Source: PALG01 sp964495885
GTDB taxonomy: Bacteria > Bacteroidota > Bacteroidia > Flavobacteriales > Flavobacteriaceae
DNA: 64,000 nt
NCBI GenBank assembly: GCA_964495885.1
Contig: CAZBWO010000003.1
Span: 62,001-126,000 of the forward strand
Reading direction: 5' to 3'
Positions 34,301-40,391 of this stretch are shown piece by piece (positions within the stretch are counted from its first letter, which is position 1; every line of letters starts with the position of its first letter). The position numbers and the translations under genes are program-made. The notes under the pieces were generated by a model, which worked only from the letters and a program-made list of their open reading frames with translations, was not told the origin of the DNA and did not search any database.

Positions 34301-34744
34301 AATTTGTAAAATTGTCCCCGCCTTGGTTTCGTTCGCCAGCTTTGTATCCCATACTTCATAAGACCAATCTCCTAAACCACTAGGTTTATCAACCTTAATC
34401 AAAAAATCAGCCCATCCACTCCATTTACCAACTTCTTTCAATCTTGCCTGGTATATAACATCAACACCAGCTTTCATTGCCTCTATTGTATGTTTTTCGG
34501 CATGTGGATCATCGGTACGGATTTCTGATATAGATTTTCCTTCATCCCTAATCTCTTTTAGGTGATTTTCTTCAAATTCTTCACCTTTTTTCTTAAGCAT
34601 TGCCAATACACGATTCGTGAATACTTCAGGATCGCCAATTTCACCTTTTGCATGTTTTTTGTTTAATTGGGTAAGGTGCTTGCAACTAATATGTGAAGAT
34701 AAATCGGTCGGACTGTAAATAATCTGGTTGTTCTTGAATTTCAT
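31388..34744 (-). CDS. TM0106-type RecB-like nuclease fused to UPF1-like SF1 helicase
   Basis: An 1118-residue multidomain protein. The N-terminal RecB/Cas4-like nuclease has Asp113, Asp133-x-Lys135 (VWDTKLA) and Gln147xxxY, plus four Cys positioned for an Fe-S cluster (Cys21, Cys211, Cys214, Cys220). A central RNase H-like exonuclease-type domain starts YLDFEGDRMFEPDG (near 318). The C-terminal third is an SF1 helicase: PPGSGKSYTG (Walker A), FLDEAGQLS (motif II), LLGDPQQLKQP, TVDKFQGQEAPVII and NVAVSRAR. The architecture is known in many bacteria without a settled role. Its promoter region carries R2. Confidence 0.88.
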   Translation of the reverse strand: MKFKNNQIIYSPTDLSSHISCKHLTQLNKKHAKGEIGDPEVFTNRVLAMLKKKGEEFEENHLKEIRDEGKSISEIRTDDPHAEKHTIEAMKAGVDVIYQARLKEVGKWSGWADFLIKVDKPSGLGDWSYEVWDTKLANETKAGTILQIGLYSERVAQIQGRTPEFMGVIKPEGKEYYRFDEHAAYIRLVKRNLEESLINDEETYPEPTTHCDICKWWKNCNAIRRKDDHLTFVAGMSKSQMKELNLHDVDTLEKLAGLDLPVHFDPTKGVKETYNKLREQARVQHISRQNGYEPYYEILDFEEHKGLYKLPEPSENDIYLDFEGDRMFEPDGLEYMIGYVHKNVYQALWAKNETEEKEIFEQFIDFAFELKQSDPRLHIYHYAPYEVSAFKRLMGKYASRENEIDSFLRSNTFVDLYSITRQSVRASVEKYSIKDLEVFFGYQRKMDLRELSSHKSQLELLLQTGNIDELSDVTKNAVQLYNQDDCQSLLSLQAWLEEIRASLIKDGKNITRPEDSDGDAGDNITAHQERIQPIMNALLNGVPLIKSERDKVEQANFILAHMLDWYRREKKSFWWEFFRLKELPEDELLDERKAISSLHYTGVREPIKRSVVDTYIYPPQECDLRPGQSLEDQSDNKLGTIHEIDYDAGILRIKKGPSKLDLPHPIAVMSLENVNSRTKEDAIIRLAEWVVENGIDSHDYKYRAVRQLLLNTPPSLTEARIDSNNIMEKTFDFAAKLDHSYLPVQGPPGSGKSYTGSHLIVRLVQQGKKIGITALSHKVITNLLTKVWEVAQDEAINIRMIQKINLDADNPHPWTTSNDENAIQGAIGKVDVIAGTSFMWSKLPYEGSVDYVFLDEAGQLSLIDTLAVSHCCSNLVLLGDPQQLKQPQQGVHPDGTELSALEHVLQGKKTISNEQGMFLPETWRMHPSINAFVSELFYENRLQSKEDLDQQMIIGSRYAGNGLYLEEIEHSGNTNSSSEEVEKVVEIVQHLTSGDVRFIDEKGEKATLTFTDIKVITPYNAQVQAIKQQIPDLEVGTVDKFQGQEAPVIIYSVATSSLEEAPRGMEFLFSPNRFNVAVSRARTVFIMVANSEIFEAECKSPHQIKLANAFCRFKELSQ

Positions 34745-34783
34745 ATAGGATAGGAAAAAATATATCTGTGATAATAAAAATTT

Positions 34784-34842
34784 TAAGTTACCATAAAATA
34801 AAGAATTTGGGAATACGTATTTATACGGATAACCGTAAGGAT
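34784..34842 (-). promoter_or_regulatory. R2: second copy of the shared palindromic element, upstream of the helicase-nuclease gene
   Basis: A 59-bp direct copy of R1 with one 1-bp gap and two substitutions inside the palindrome (34809-34834). It starts 40 bp upstream of the 34744 start codon and ends 53 bp from the HTH gene's stop. Confidence 0.75.
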
Positions 34843-34894
34843 TTCATTTAGGTAAATAATAACTTAAAAGTTTAGATCAAGAATGAAATAGGGC

Positions 34895-35116
34895 TTATAA
34901 GCCAATTTGTAAAAAGAATTCGGACATTTTAATCTCCCTTGCTTCACAAATTTTTTGCAGTGTATAAACAGGTATGCGATATCCTTTAGGCTCCAGTATT
35001 TTGCGAACTGTCTTTTCATCAATGTTATGATCCAGTGCAAAGGAGCGGTTTGACTTGTGTTTAGCAATCCACTCAGAAGCAATGAAGTTACATATCCTTT
35101 TGTTGATATCTGGCAT
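34895..35116 (-). CDS. small helix-turn-helix regulator
   Basis: A 73-residue protein starting MPDINKRICNFI at 35116; an upstream ATG would add 17 residues over the inverted repeat. The pattern SFALDHNIDEKTVRKILEPKGYRIPVYTLQKICEAREIKMSEFF is that of a Cro/C1-like HTH: turn at HNIDEKTVRKI, then the helix ending in the L..IC.A.....EF signature. It is upstream of R2 and the helicase gene on the same strand, and is the obvious candidate to bind the R1/R2 palindromes. An inverted repeat TGCGGA/TCCGCA (35149-35166) lies in its own promoter. Confidence 0.75.
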   Translation of the reverse strand: MPDINKRICNFIASEWIAKHKSNRSFALDHNIDEKTVRKILEPKGYRIPVYTLQKICEAREIKMSEFFLQIGL

Positions 35117-35148
35117 ACAACAAAGGAAATGGTAGCGATACGAAATTA

Positions 35149-35166
35149 TGCGGACGATAATCCGCA
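35149..35166. promoter_or_regulatory. inverted repeat in the HTH/TPR divergent promoter
   Basis: TGCGGA-CGATAA-TCCGCA lies 33 bp upstream of the HTH start and 46 bp before the TPR gene. It could be an autoregulatory operator controlling both directions. Confidence 0.4.
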
Positions 35167-35211
35167 AAGCATTTTTAAATAACTATCTTTAAACTATATA
35201 AGAGCAATATA

Positions 35212-35919
35212 ATGAAGCATTTAGAGATTTTAATTTTGATAATTTTCTTACCCTTAATTGTTTACGGGCAAACTCCTGATATCAATTTTGAAAAGGGCAA
35301 TGAGTATTTTAGGATTGGGGATTATCCATCTGCCATTACTGAATTCGGTAAATGCATTGATTTGGACTACAAAAAAGTAGCATCATATATCAACCGAGGT
35401 GTTTGCAAAAAGATGTTAGGCCTTGATTACGAGGCCATAGAAGATTTCTCTATGGCAATACAATTAGATCCCAAAGAAATTTCAGCCTTTGTAAATAGAT
35501 ATATGATATATCTAAAACTAAATAAATACCCTGAAGCAATTCAGGATTGTAATGAAGTTATTAACCTTAATCCCTTAATAGGCAAAACCTATGCACATCG
35601 TGCAGATGCTAAATTTCAATTAGGTGATGTTCGTGGGGCTTTGATGGATTACAAACGAGCACTACAAGATGATATGTTAAATGAAGAGTATTTAATTAAA
35701 AAAGCATATTGCTTGATTCAATTAAACCAATTATCCGAAGCAATTCAAAACTTTGATGCCATTCTACTTTTAAACCCAAAGAATAAAGAAGCTTATTTGA
35801 ATAGAGGTTCAGCTAAGTTGCTTAATCAGGATATTGAAGGAGCTTGTTTAGACTGGTCAAAATCAGGCGAATTGGGGCATATTGATGCCTATAAACTTAT
35901 AAGGGAATACTGCCAATAA
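35212..35919 (+). CDS. exported TPR-repeat protein
   Basis: A 235-residue protein with a signal peptide ending around VYGQ. It then has about five or six TPR units: EKGNEYFRIGDYPSAITEFGKC, INRGVCKKMLGLDYEAIEDFSM, VNRYMIYLKLNKYPEAIQDCNE, AHRADAKFQLGDVRGALMDYKR, and LNRGSAKLLNQDIEGACLDWSK-like. TPRs mediate protein contacts; being exported, its partner should be periplasmic or surface. It is divergent from the HTH gene. Confidence 0.8.
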   Translation: MKHLEILILIIFLPLIVYGQTPDINFEKGNEYFRIGDYPSAITEFGKCIDLDYKKVASYINRGVCKKMLGLDYEAIEDFSMAIQLDPKEISAFVNRYMIYLKLNKYPEAIQDCNEVINLNPLIGKTYAHRADAKFQLGDVRGALMDYKRALQDDMLNEEYLIKKAYCLIQLNQLSEAIQNFDAILLLNPKNKEAYLNRGSAKLLNQDIEGACLDWSKSGELGHIDAYKLIREYCQ

Positions 35920-36026
35920 AAATCTCAACACCCTCTCCAAGAGCCACATAATTAAGACATCACCCGCCCCGTCATATGGGTTTGGGAGGTCCCCCTCCCG
36001 ATTGTCTAACATCTAAATTTTTAAAA

Positions 36027-36374
36027 ATGGTAAAAGTAACAGACTTTAAGACCATCACAAACCGTGATGGGGAGCAGTTCCATGCCCTAGTGGTAACAGG
36101 AGGCGTACAGCCAGTAAAGAGCCAGAGAACTGGAAGGATCTACTTCACAACAAGAACGGCCACGGTGCCCACCACCTTTGACGAGGAGACCTGCAAGGGT
36201 GTCATCGGTACATCCTTTGATGGAAATGTGGAACGTGTGGAATGTGAACCCTATGAGTATGCCATAGAGGACACCGGAGAGGTCATAGAGCTTTCCCACC
36301 GTTGGGAGTTCGTGGACGAAACACTGGAAATGCTAGAGAAGCACCTGGTGAACGAAAATGAAAAGATAAACTAA
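36027..36374 (+). CDS. element-borne hypothetical protein upstream of a Sak4-like ATPase
   Basis: A 115-residue protein starting MVKVTDFKTITNRDG at 36027; an upstream ATG would include a Pro-rich 17-residue stretch translated from the G/C-rich leader. The pattern looks like a small all-beta fold (FHALVVTGGVQPVKSQRTGRIYF). Position directly before a Sak4-like recombinase would suit an OB-fold single-strand DNA-binding protein, but no SSB signature is clear. A terminator follows at 36379-36400. Confidence 0.6.
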   Translation: MVKVTDFKTITNRDGEQFHALVVTGGVQPVKSQRTGRIYFTTRTATVPTTFDEETCKGVIGTSFDGNVERVECEPYEYAIEDTGEVIELSHRWEFVDETLEMLEKHLVNENEKIN

Positions 36375-36378
36375 CATA

Positions 36379-36400
36379 AGGGGGCGAGAGCCCCTTTTTT
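36379..36400 (+). terminator. intrinsic terminator or attenuator
   Basis: GGGGC-GAGA-GCCCC stem, extended by A-T pairs, with T6. It is 14 bp before the Sak4-like start codon. Confidence 0.75.
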
Positions 36401-36413
36401 AATTCAATACACT

Positions 36414-37280
36414 ATGCAGTTAAAAAGAGCAAAGAGAACGGACGTAAAGCTACGTGTGGGCATCAGTGGTGCCAGTGGCTTTGGAAAGACCTACAGTGCC
36501 CTTTTGTTGGCCCATGGCATGACAGGGGACTGGGGGAAGATAGCCATCGTGGATACGGAAAATGGTTCAGCAAACCTGTACGATCACCTTGGTTCGTACA
36601 ACATTCTGACGTTGGAACCACCCTATACTCCCGAAAGGTACATTAAAGCAATACAGACCTGTGAAAACGCAAAAATGGAGGTAATCATCTTGGATTCTAT
36701 TTCACATGAATGGCAAGGTGAAGGTGGATGCCTTCAGATACATGAAAAGCTGGGAGGAAGGTTCCAGGACTGGGCCAAGGTAACACCTAGGCACCAAGGG
36801 TTCATAGATGCCATACTGAAGAGCCAGTGTCATGTGATAACAACGGTAAGGAGTAAAATAGACTACTCCATGGACGTTGGTTCCAACGGAAAGACAAAAG
36901 TGGTAAAGCATGGCCTAAAGCCGATCACAAGGGAAGGATTGGACTACGAGATGACACTGTTCTTTGAACTGGTGAACGATAACCACCTGGCAATAGCCTC
37001 TAAGGACAGGACGGGACTTTTCATGAACAGGCCGGAGTTCAAGATTGGTAGGGCAACGGGAAGGAAACTTAAGCATTGGTGCGAGTCCAATACTTTATTG
37101 TCGTCTTCCTTACAAGAGATAAAACAGTGCCAGACGCTAGAGGGTCTCAGGCACATCTATGCAAAGTACCCAATGCTAAAGGAAGAACTGTACCCCCATA
37201 TCCTAAAAAAGAAGGAAGAGTTGGAGGAAGAACTTATTACGGACGATAAAAAAGTAGAAAATGGAAACACTGGCAATTGA
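36414..37280 (+). CDS. Sak4-like RecA-fold ATPase (AAA_24 family)
   Basis: A 288-residue P-loop ATPase. Walker A GASGFGKT is at residues 19-26; Walker B-like VIILDSISHEW is around residue 85; HVITTVRSK follows. The layout is that of phage Sak4 single-strand-annealing recombinases, a reduced RecA core that pairs with an SSB. It overlaps the DUF3871 gene by 20 bp, showing coupling. In the element it probably serves replication-recombination of excised DNA. Confidence 0.75.
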   Translation: MQLKRAKRTDVKLRVGISGASGFGKTYSALLLAHGMTGDWGKIAIVDTENGSANLYDHLGSYNILTLEPPYTPERYIKAIQTCENAKMEVIILDSISHEWQGEGGCLQIHEKLGGRFQDWAKVTPRHQGFIDAILKSQCHVITTVRSKIDYSMDVGSNGKTKVVKHGLKPITREGLDYEMTLFFELVNDNHLAIASKDRTGLFMNRPEFKIGRATGRKLKHWCESNTLLSSSLQEIKQCQTLEGLRHIYAKYPMLKEELYPHILKKKEELEEELITDDKKVENGNTGN

Positions 37281-38208
37281 AAGAAAAACTGAGAACAGCC
37301 CCTTTATTGTGGCAAATACAAGCGAGGTAACATTAAAGCACCTCAAAGAGGACTGCATCATACCCGTCTTTGCAAAGGACAATGAAACCACCATTAGCCA
37401 CCACCAGTTCATAGAAAGGGCTGTGCGAGTTGCAGGACAGTTGTTTCCTGACCAGGAGATTAAGCAACCGGAGGTAAGGGTGTCACATGTAATAAAGGGA
37501 AGAACCCCAAGTGCCATCGGAAAGCCCGTTAAGGAGCTATTGGAGCATGAAAAGACTATCTATTATGAAAGGTGTGCGTTCTTGGTGGAGGTACCGGGAA
37601 TCACTGAAATCGTAAATGGAAATAGGCTTTCCCTTTCGTTAGGGGGCGTAAGGGCATACAACCAGGAGAACCTGTATTCCAACAAGAGCATGGAACGCTT
37701 CAAGGTGTTCCTTGGCTTCAGGAACCACGTGTGCATGAACCTTTGCATAAGCACTGACGGTATTGCGGATGAGATTAGGATTTCATCCATCGACGAACTG
37801 GAAGAGCAGATCTACCTTTTGGCTTCAACGTGGGACAGGAAGGGACAGTTGGACACGATGGAAAGGATGGGGGATTATTTCCTCACTGAGAACCAGTTTG
37901 CCCATATGGTGGGAAAGTTGAAGATCTTCCTTAACCTGAGTAGGGAAGAGAGGCAGGGCATCATGGAGGTTCCAATCAACGATAGCCAATTGAACAATTT
38001 TATTCGTGGCTACGTGAACGACGAGAACTTTGCAAGAGGCGATAACGGCATGATTGATCTATATAGGCTGTACAACCTGTTCACAGGAGCCAACAAGTCC
38101 AGTTACATAGATCATTTCCTGGAACGTGGCGTGTTTGCGTACGGATTTGTTAAAGAACTATGCGATTCACTGGAAAACGGGAAGCCAAATTGGTTCCTTC
38201 ATAATTAA
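37261..38208 (+). CDS. DUF3871-family protein
   Basis: A 315-residue protein recognised as DUF3871 by SHVIKGRTPSAIGKPVKELLEHEKTIYYERCAFL, spread over residues 79-112, and by LNNFIRGYVNDENFARGDNG...LYNLFTGANKSSYIDHFLERG near the C-terminus. The family is frequent in Bacteroidota mobile elements, with no known activity. It overlaps the 3' end of the Sak4-like gene, so the two are translationally coupled. Base composition is less AT-rich than the flanking defence genes. Confidence 0.75.
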   Translation: METLAIERKTENSPFIVANTSEVTLKHLKEDCIIPVFAKDNETTISHHQFIERAVRVAGQLFPDQEIKQPEVRVSHVIKGRTPSAIGKPVKELLEHEKTIYYERCAFLVEVPGITEIVNGNRLSLSLGGVRAYNQENLYSNKSMERFKVFLGFRNHVCMNLCISTDGIADEIRISSIDELEEQIYLLASTWDRKGQLDTMERMGDYFLTENQFAHMVGKLKIFLNLSREERQGIMEVPINDSQLNNFIRGYVNDENFARGDNGMIDLYRLYNLFTGANKSSYIDHFLERGVFAYGFVKELCDSLENGKPNWFLHN

Positions 38209-38218
38209 TGATGGATAA

Positions 38219-38482
38219 ATGAACAGGGAGCAATTGGCAGAGCTCCTGCGCTATTCCTCGCCGTACTCTATTTGGGTGGTAACCTACAAAAATGAAATTG
38301 TAGAGTTACACTGTCCGTTCTGGGTATTGGTGAGGGGTGACGTGGGTGAACTGAAGAAGGGAGACAGGGAGCAGGTGGAGATAGTGAAGCTGTCCTACGA
38401 GCTAAAGACGGTGTTTGTGGTCCTTGGGAAGCCCTATTATTACTATCATTTTGAAATTTTATTAAAAAAAATTGAAAAATAA
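38219..38482 (+). CDS. small hypothetical protein
   Basis: An 87-residue protein beginning MNREQLAELLRYSSPYSIWVV, 10 bp after the DUF3871 stop. It has hydrophobic beta-like strands and a basic C-terminus, without a recognised motif. It is the last gene of the 36414-38482 unit. Confidence 0.55.
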   Translation: MNREQLAELLRYSSPYSIWVVTYKNEIVELHCPFWVLVRGDVGELKKGDREQVEIVKLSYELKTVFVVLGKPYYYYHFEILLKKIEK

Positions 38483-38514
38483 TTATGCATGCATAATAAA
38501 ATATTGTAAGTTTG
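38482..38514 (+). promoter_or_regulatory. promoter with a 16-bp palindrome at the -33 position
   Basis: TAAGTTTG (38507-38514) fits TAnnTTTG. Where a -33 box should be lies the perfect palindrome ATTATGCATGCATAAT (38482-38497), centred about 22 bp upstream of the -7 element. This suggests control by a dimeric regulator. Confidence 0.55.
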
Positions 38515-38520
38515 CACAAA

Positions 38521-38621
38521 TCTAGTGCATAAATATACGCTAGATTGAAGTTCAACGTTCTGTTGGCACAAGGAGCAAAGTGCTCTTGGAGACATTCAAT
38601 ATTCTTAAAGTATAAGAATAT
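38521..38621 (+). promoter_or_regulatory. structured leader of the winged-helix gene
   Basis: Three hairpins in ~100 nt: TCTAGTG/CGCTAGA (38521-38544), AGGAGC/GCTCTT (38571-38587), and ATATTCTTA/TAAGAATAT (38599-38621). The last includes the first two bases of an upstream ATG at 38620. It looks like a translational control region. Confidence 0.5.
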
Positions 38622-38645
38622 GAATTTAGAACATGAATTTAGAAC
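38620..38645 (+). repeat. 13-bp tandem duplication over the start codon
   Basis: ATGAATTTAGAAC is repeated directly (38620-38632, 38633-38645). The first ATG opens a 9-codon frame that stops at 38647-38649, out of phase with and overlapping the real start at 38633. Confidence 0.85.
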
Positions 38646-39472
38646 ATGAATATGCTTTTATAGCCTCTTCCAAGGTTATTAGGCATAAAATCAATCCAAA
38701 AGCAGCCGATATTCTGGCTACTTTAATTTATAAGCACAAATACTGGGAGAAGGAAGTAAAGCTAAGTACTTACAAAGGAAAGCGTGGTTTTTACATGAGT
38801 TACGATGATCTAGAGATTGAGACTACTTATAAGAAAGATGTTGCACGGAAAAATATTAAGCTGTTGGTTAAGGCAGGCTTGTTAGAAACCGCACAACAGG
38901 GTTTAGGGAAATCCAATTACTATTTCATAGATGAAAAAAAGATCCTGAAATACATCAAGGATCATGAAGCGGATTACGATCGTTGGGTAAAGAAGATGAT
39001 GGGTAAAACAGTTCCCGCAGCCCCTATGCCTATTATGAAGACGCGAAATCCGATTTCAGGAAACGGTAAAACCGGCGTTCTAGAGGTGGCAGAAGTCAAC
39101 GGAACTAAGAACAAGAGTACTAAGAACATAGATACTAATAATATTACTAACCCAATAAATTGGGATGGCTTAAAAGAATTAGTTGAGGACCTTAGGTCCT
39201 CTGTAGAAGAGTCCGACATCTCCAAGGGAGTTGAGAATTTGTATATTTTTCTTACAGACGCAATTCCTCAATTCAATGGATTTGAGCCCTCTGAGAAGGA
39301 CCTTAACCTAATCAGGGAAATTAGCGATTATAATAGTGAGAGCTTTTATATAACTGAAAAGATCATACGCAATGCAGAGCTTATTATTAGTGGAGATAAG
39401 GAGGGTAGATTTGGAAATCTATTCGTTGGACTTAGGCAAATTGATAAAGGATTCAGCGATAAGTATAGATAA
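38633..39472 (+). CDS. winged-helix replication-type protein
   Basis: A 279-residue protein. The N-terminal ~110 residues are a winged helix: ADILATLIYKHKYWEKE, then MSYDDLEIETTYKKDVARKNIKLLVKAGLLETA, spread over residues 22-90, then the wing GLGKSNYYFID. This resembles RepA_N/DnaD-like initiation proteins of mobile elements. A polar linker with Asn/Thr runs leads to a C-terminal helical domain. With the Sak4-like and RadC-like neighbours it fits a replication role for the element. The start is ambiguous because of the 13-bp duplication. Confidence 0.65.
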   Translation: MNLEHEYAFIASSKVIRHKINPKAADILATLIYKHKYWEKEVKLSTYKGKRGFYMSYDDLEIETTYKKDVARKNIKLLVKAGLLETAQQGLGKSNYYFIDEKKILKYIKDHEADYDRWVKKMMGKTVPAAPMPIMKTRNPISGNGKTGVLEVAEVNGTKNKSTKNIDTNNITNPINWDGLKELVEDLRSSVEESDISKGVENLYIFLTDAIPQFNGFEPSEKDLNLIREISDYNSESFYITEKIIRNAELIISGDKEGRFGNLFVGLRQIDKGFSDKYR

Positions 39473-39558
39473 TAATGACGCCGATAAGTAACGATTGGAT
39501 TCTTTTTCCTTTTTAAGAACGTTATCCTCAACTATTATTTGTGTTTAATAAATTTTGA

Positions 39559-39586
39559 GCCCTACCCTAACCGGTAGGGCTTTTTT
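39559..39586 (+). terminator. intrinsic terminator
   Basis: GCCCTACC/GGTAGGGC 8-bp stem, 6-nt loop, T6. Confidence 0.93.
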
Positions 39587-39612
39587 ATGTCCTAACTTAA
39601 ATACATACGATC

Positions 39613-40050
39613 ATGAACAAAATATCAGAAATAGAATTACGATACAAATACAAATCAGCTAAGGACTTCAAAGTAACGAGCAGCTACTCTGCATTTGAAA
39701 TATTAAGGGACAATTGGAACCCTGATACGTTAGAATTGCAGGAGGAATTCAAGGTTTTGCTATTAGACCGTGACAATAAGGTTTTGGGGCTATATAATCT
39801 CTCTAGAGGGGGTATTGCGGGGACAGTAGTGGATATTAGACTAATGATGGTGGTGGCTCTTAAATCTAAAGCATCAGCCATTATATTAGCTCACAACCAT
39901 CCATCTGGGAATTTAAAACCCAGCTTTCAGGATAGGGAACTTACCAAAAAGATATTAGAGGCTAGTAAATTTTTGGACGTACAGCTTTTGGACCACATCA
40001 TCGTGACCAACAAATGCTATTTCAGCTTTGCAGATGAGGGCTTTTTATGA
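39613..40050 (+). CDS. RadC-like JAB/MPN-domain protein
   Basis: A 145-residue RadC C-terminal-type protein lacking the HhH half of full-length RadC (~220 residues). The JAMM metal site is complete: His94 and His96 (AHNHPSG), Ser104 and Asp107 (SFQD). Such short RadC proteins are typical of Bacteroidota mobile elements; the biochemical activity is unresolved, and a role in DNA repair is doubted for RadC itself. It is monocistronic between terminators. Confidence 0.88.
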   Translation: MNKISEIELRYKYKSAKDFKVTSSYSAFEILRDNWNPDTLELQEEFKVLLLDRDNKVLGLYNLSRGGIAGTVVDIRLMMVVALKSKASAIILAHNHPSGNLKPSFQDRELTKKILEASKFLDVQLLDHIIVTNKCYFSFADEGFL

Positions 40051-40173
40051 TCCTAACGAAGGGAAAGGATTTTTTGGTTGAAATTGGATAAAAGGTACCA
40101 CAATTGGTTTACCTTATTGTTAGGATTTTGAAGGGCAATAATCGGTGAAATACAAATAAAAAGGTACACTTTA

Positions 40174-40211
40174 GGGACTGTTCAATACACGATTTGTTCA
40201 GTCCCTTTTTT
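40174..40211 (+). terminator. intrinsic terminator after the RadC-like gene
   Basis: GGGACTG/CAGTCCC stem with a T7 run. The gap 40051-40391 also holds the RM promoter and a leader hairpin. Confidence 0.75.
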
Positions 40212-40319
40212 CATGGGGTATAGGGAGGTTTCGTTTGGGTCTTGGTTGGACTAATACTAATAAACTATTCTCAAATCCAAAAAATACTTCAAATCATTTT
40301 AATCAGCGATCAAAATTCT

Positions 40320-40370
40320 TATATTTGATAGAAGAGTAAAGGCATTCCCCATGCGGATGCCTTTTTGTGT
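40320..40370 (+). promoter_or_regulatory. promoter and terminator-like leader of the type III RM operon
   Basis: TATATTTG (40320-40327) fits TAnnTTTG. Ten bases on is a terminator-shaped hairpin, AAAGGCAT/ATGCCTTT (40338-40345 with 40357-40364), followed by TTTTTGTGTTTTT, still upstream of the mod start. It could be an attenuator. Confidence 0.5.
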
Positions 40371-40391
40371 TTTTAGCTGAAATTAAATTCA

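Noticed and set aside
31264..34842. R1/R2 as terminal repeats of a transposon carrying the helicase-nuclease gene
   Set aside because: They are direct rather than inverted, have no target duplication seen, and no transposase lies between them; position upstream of two start codons fits operators better.
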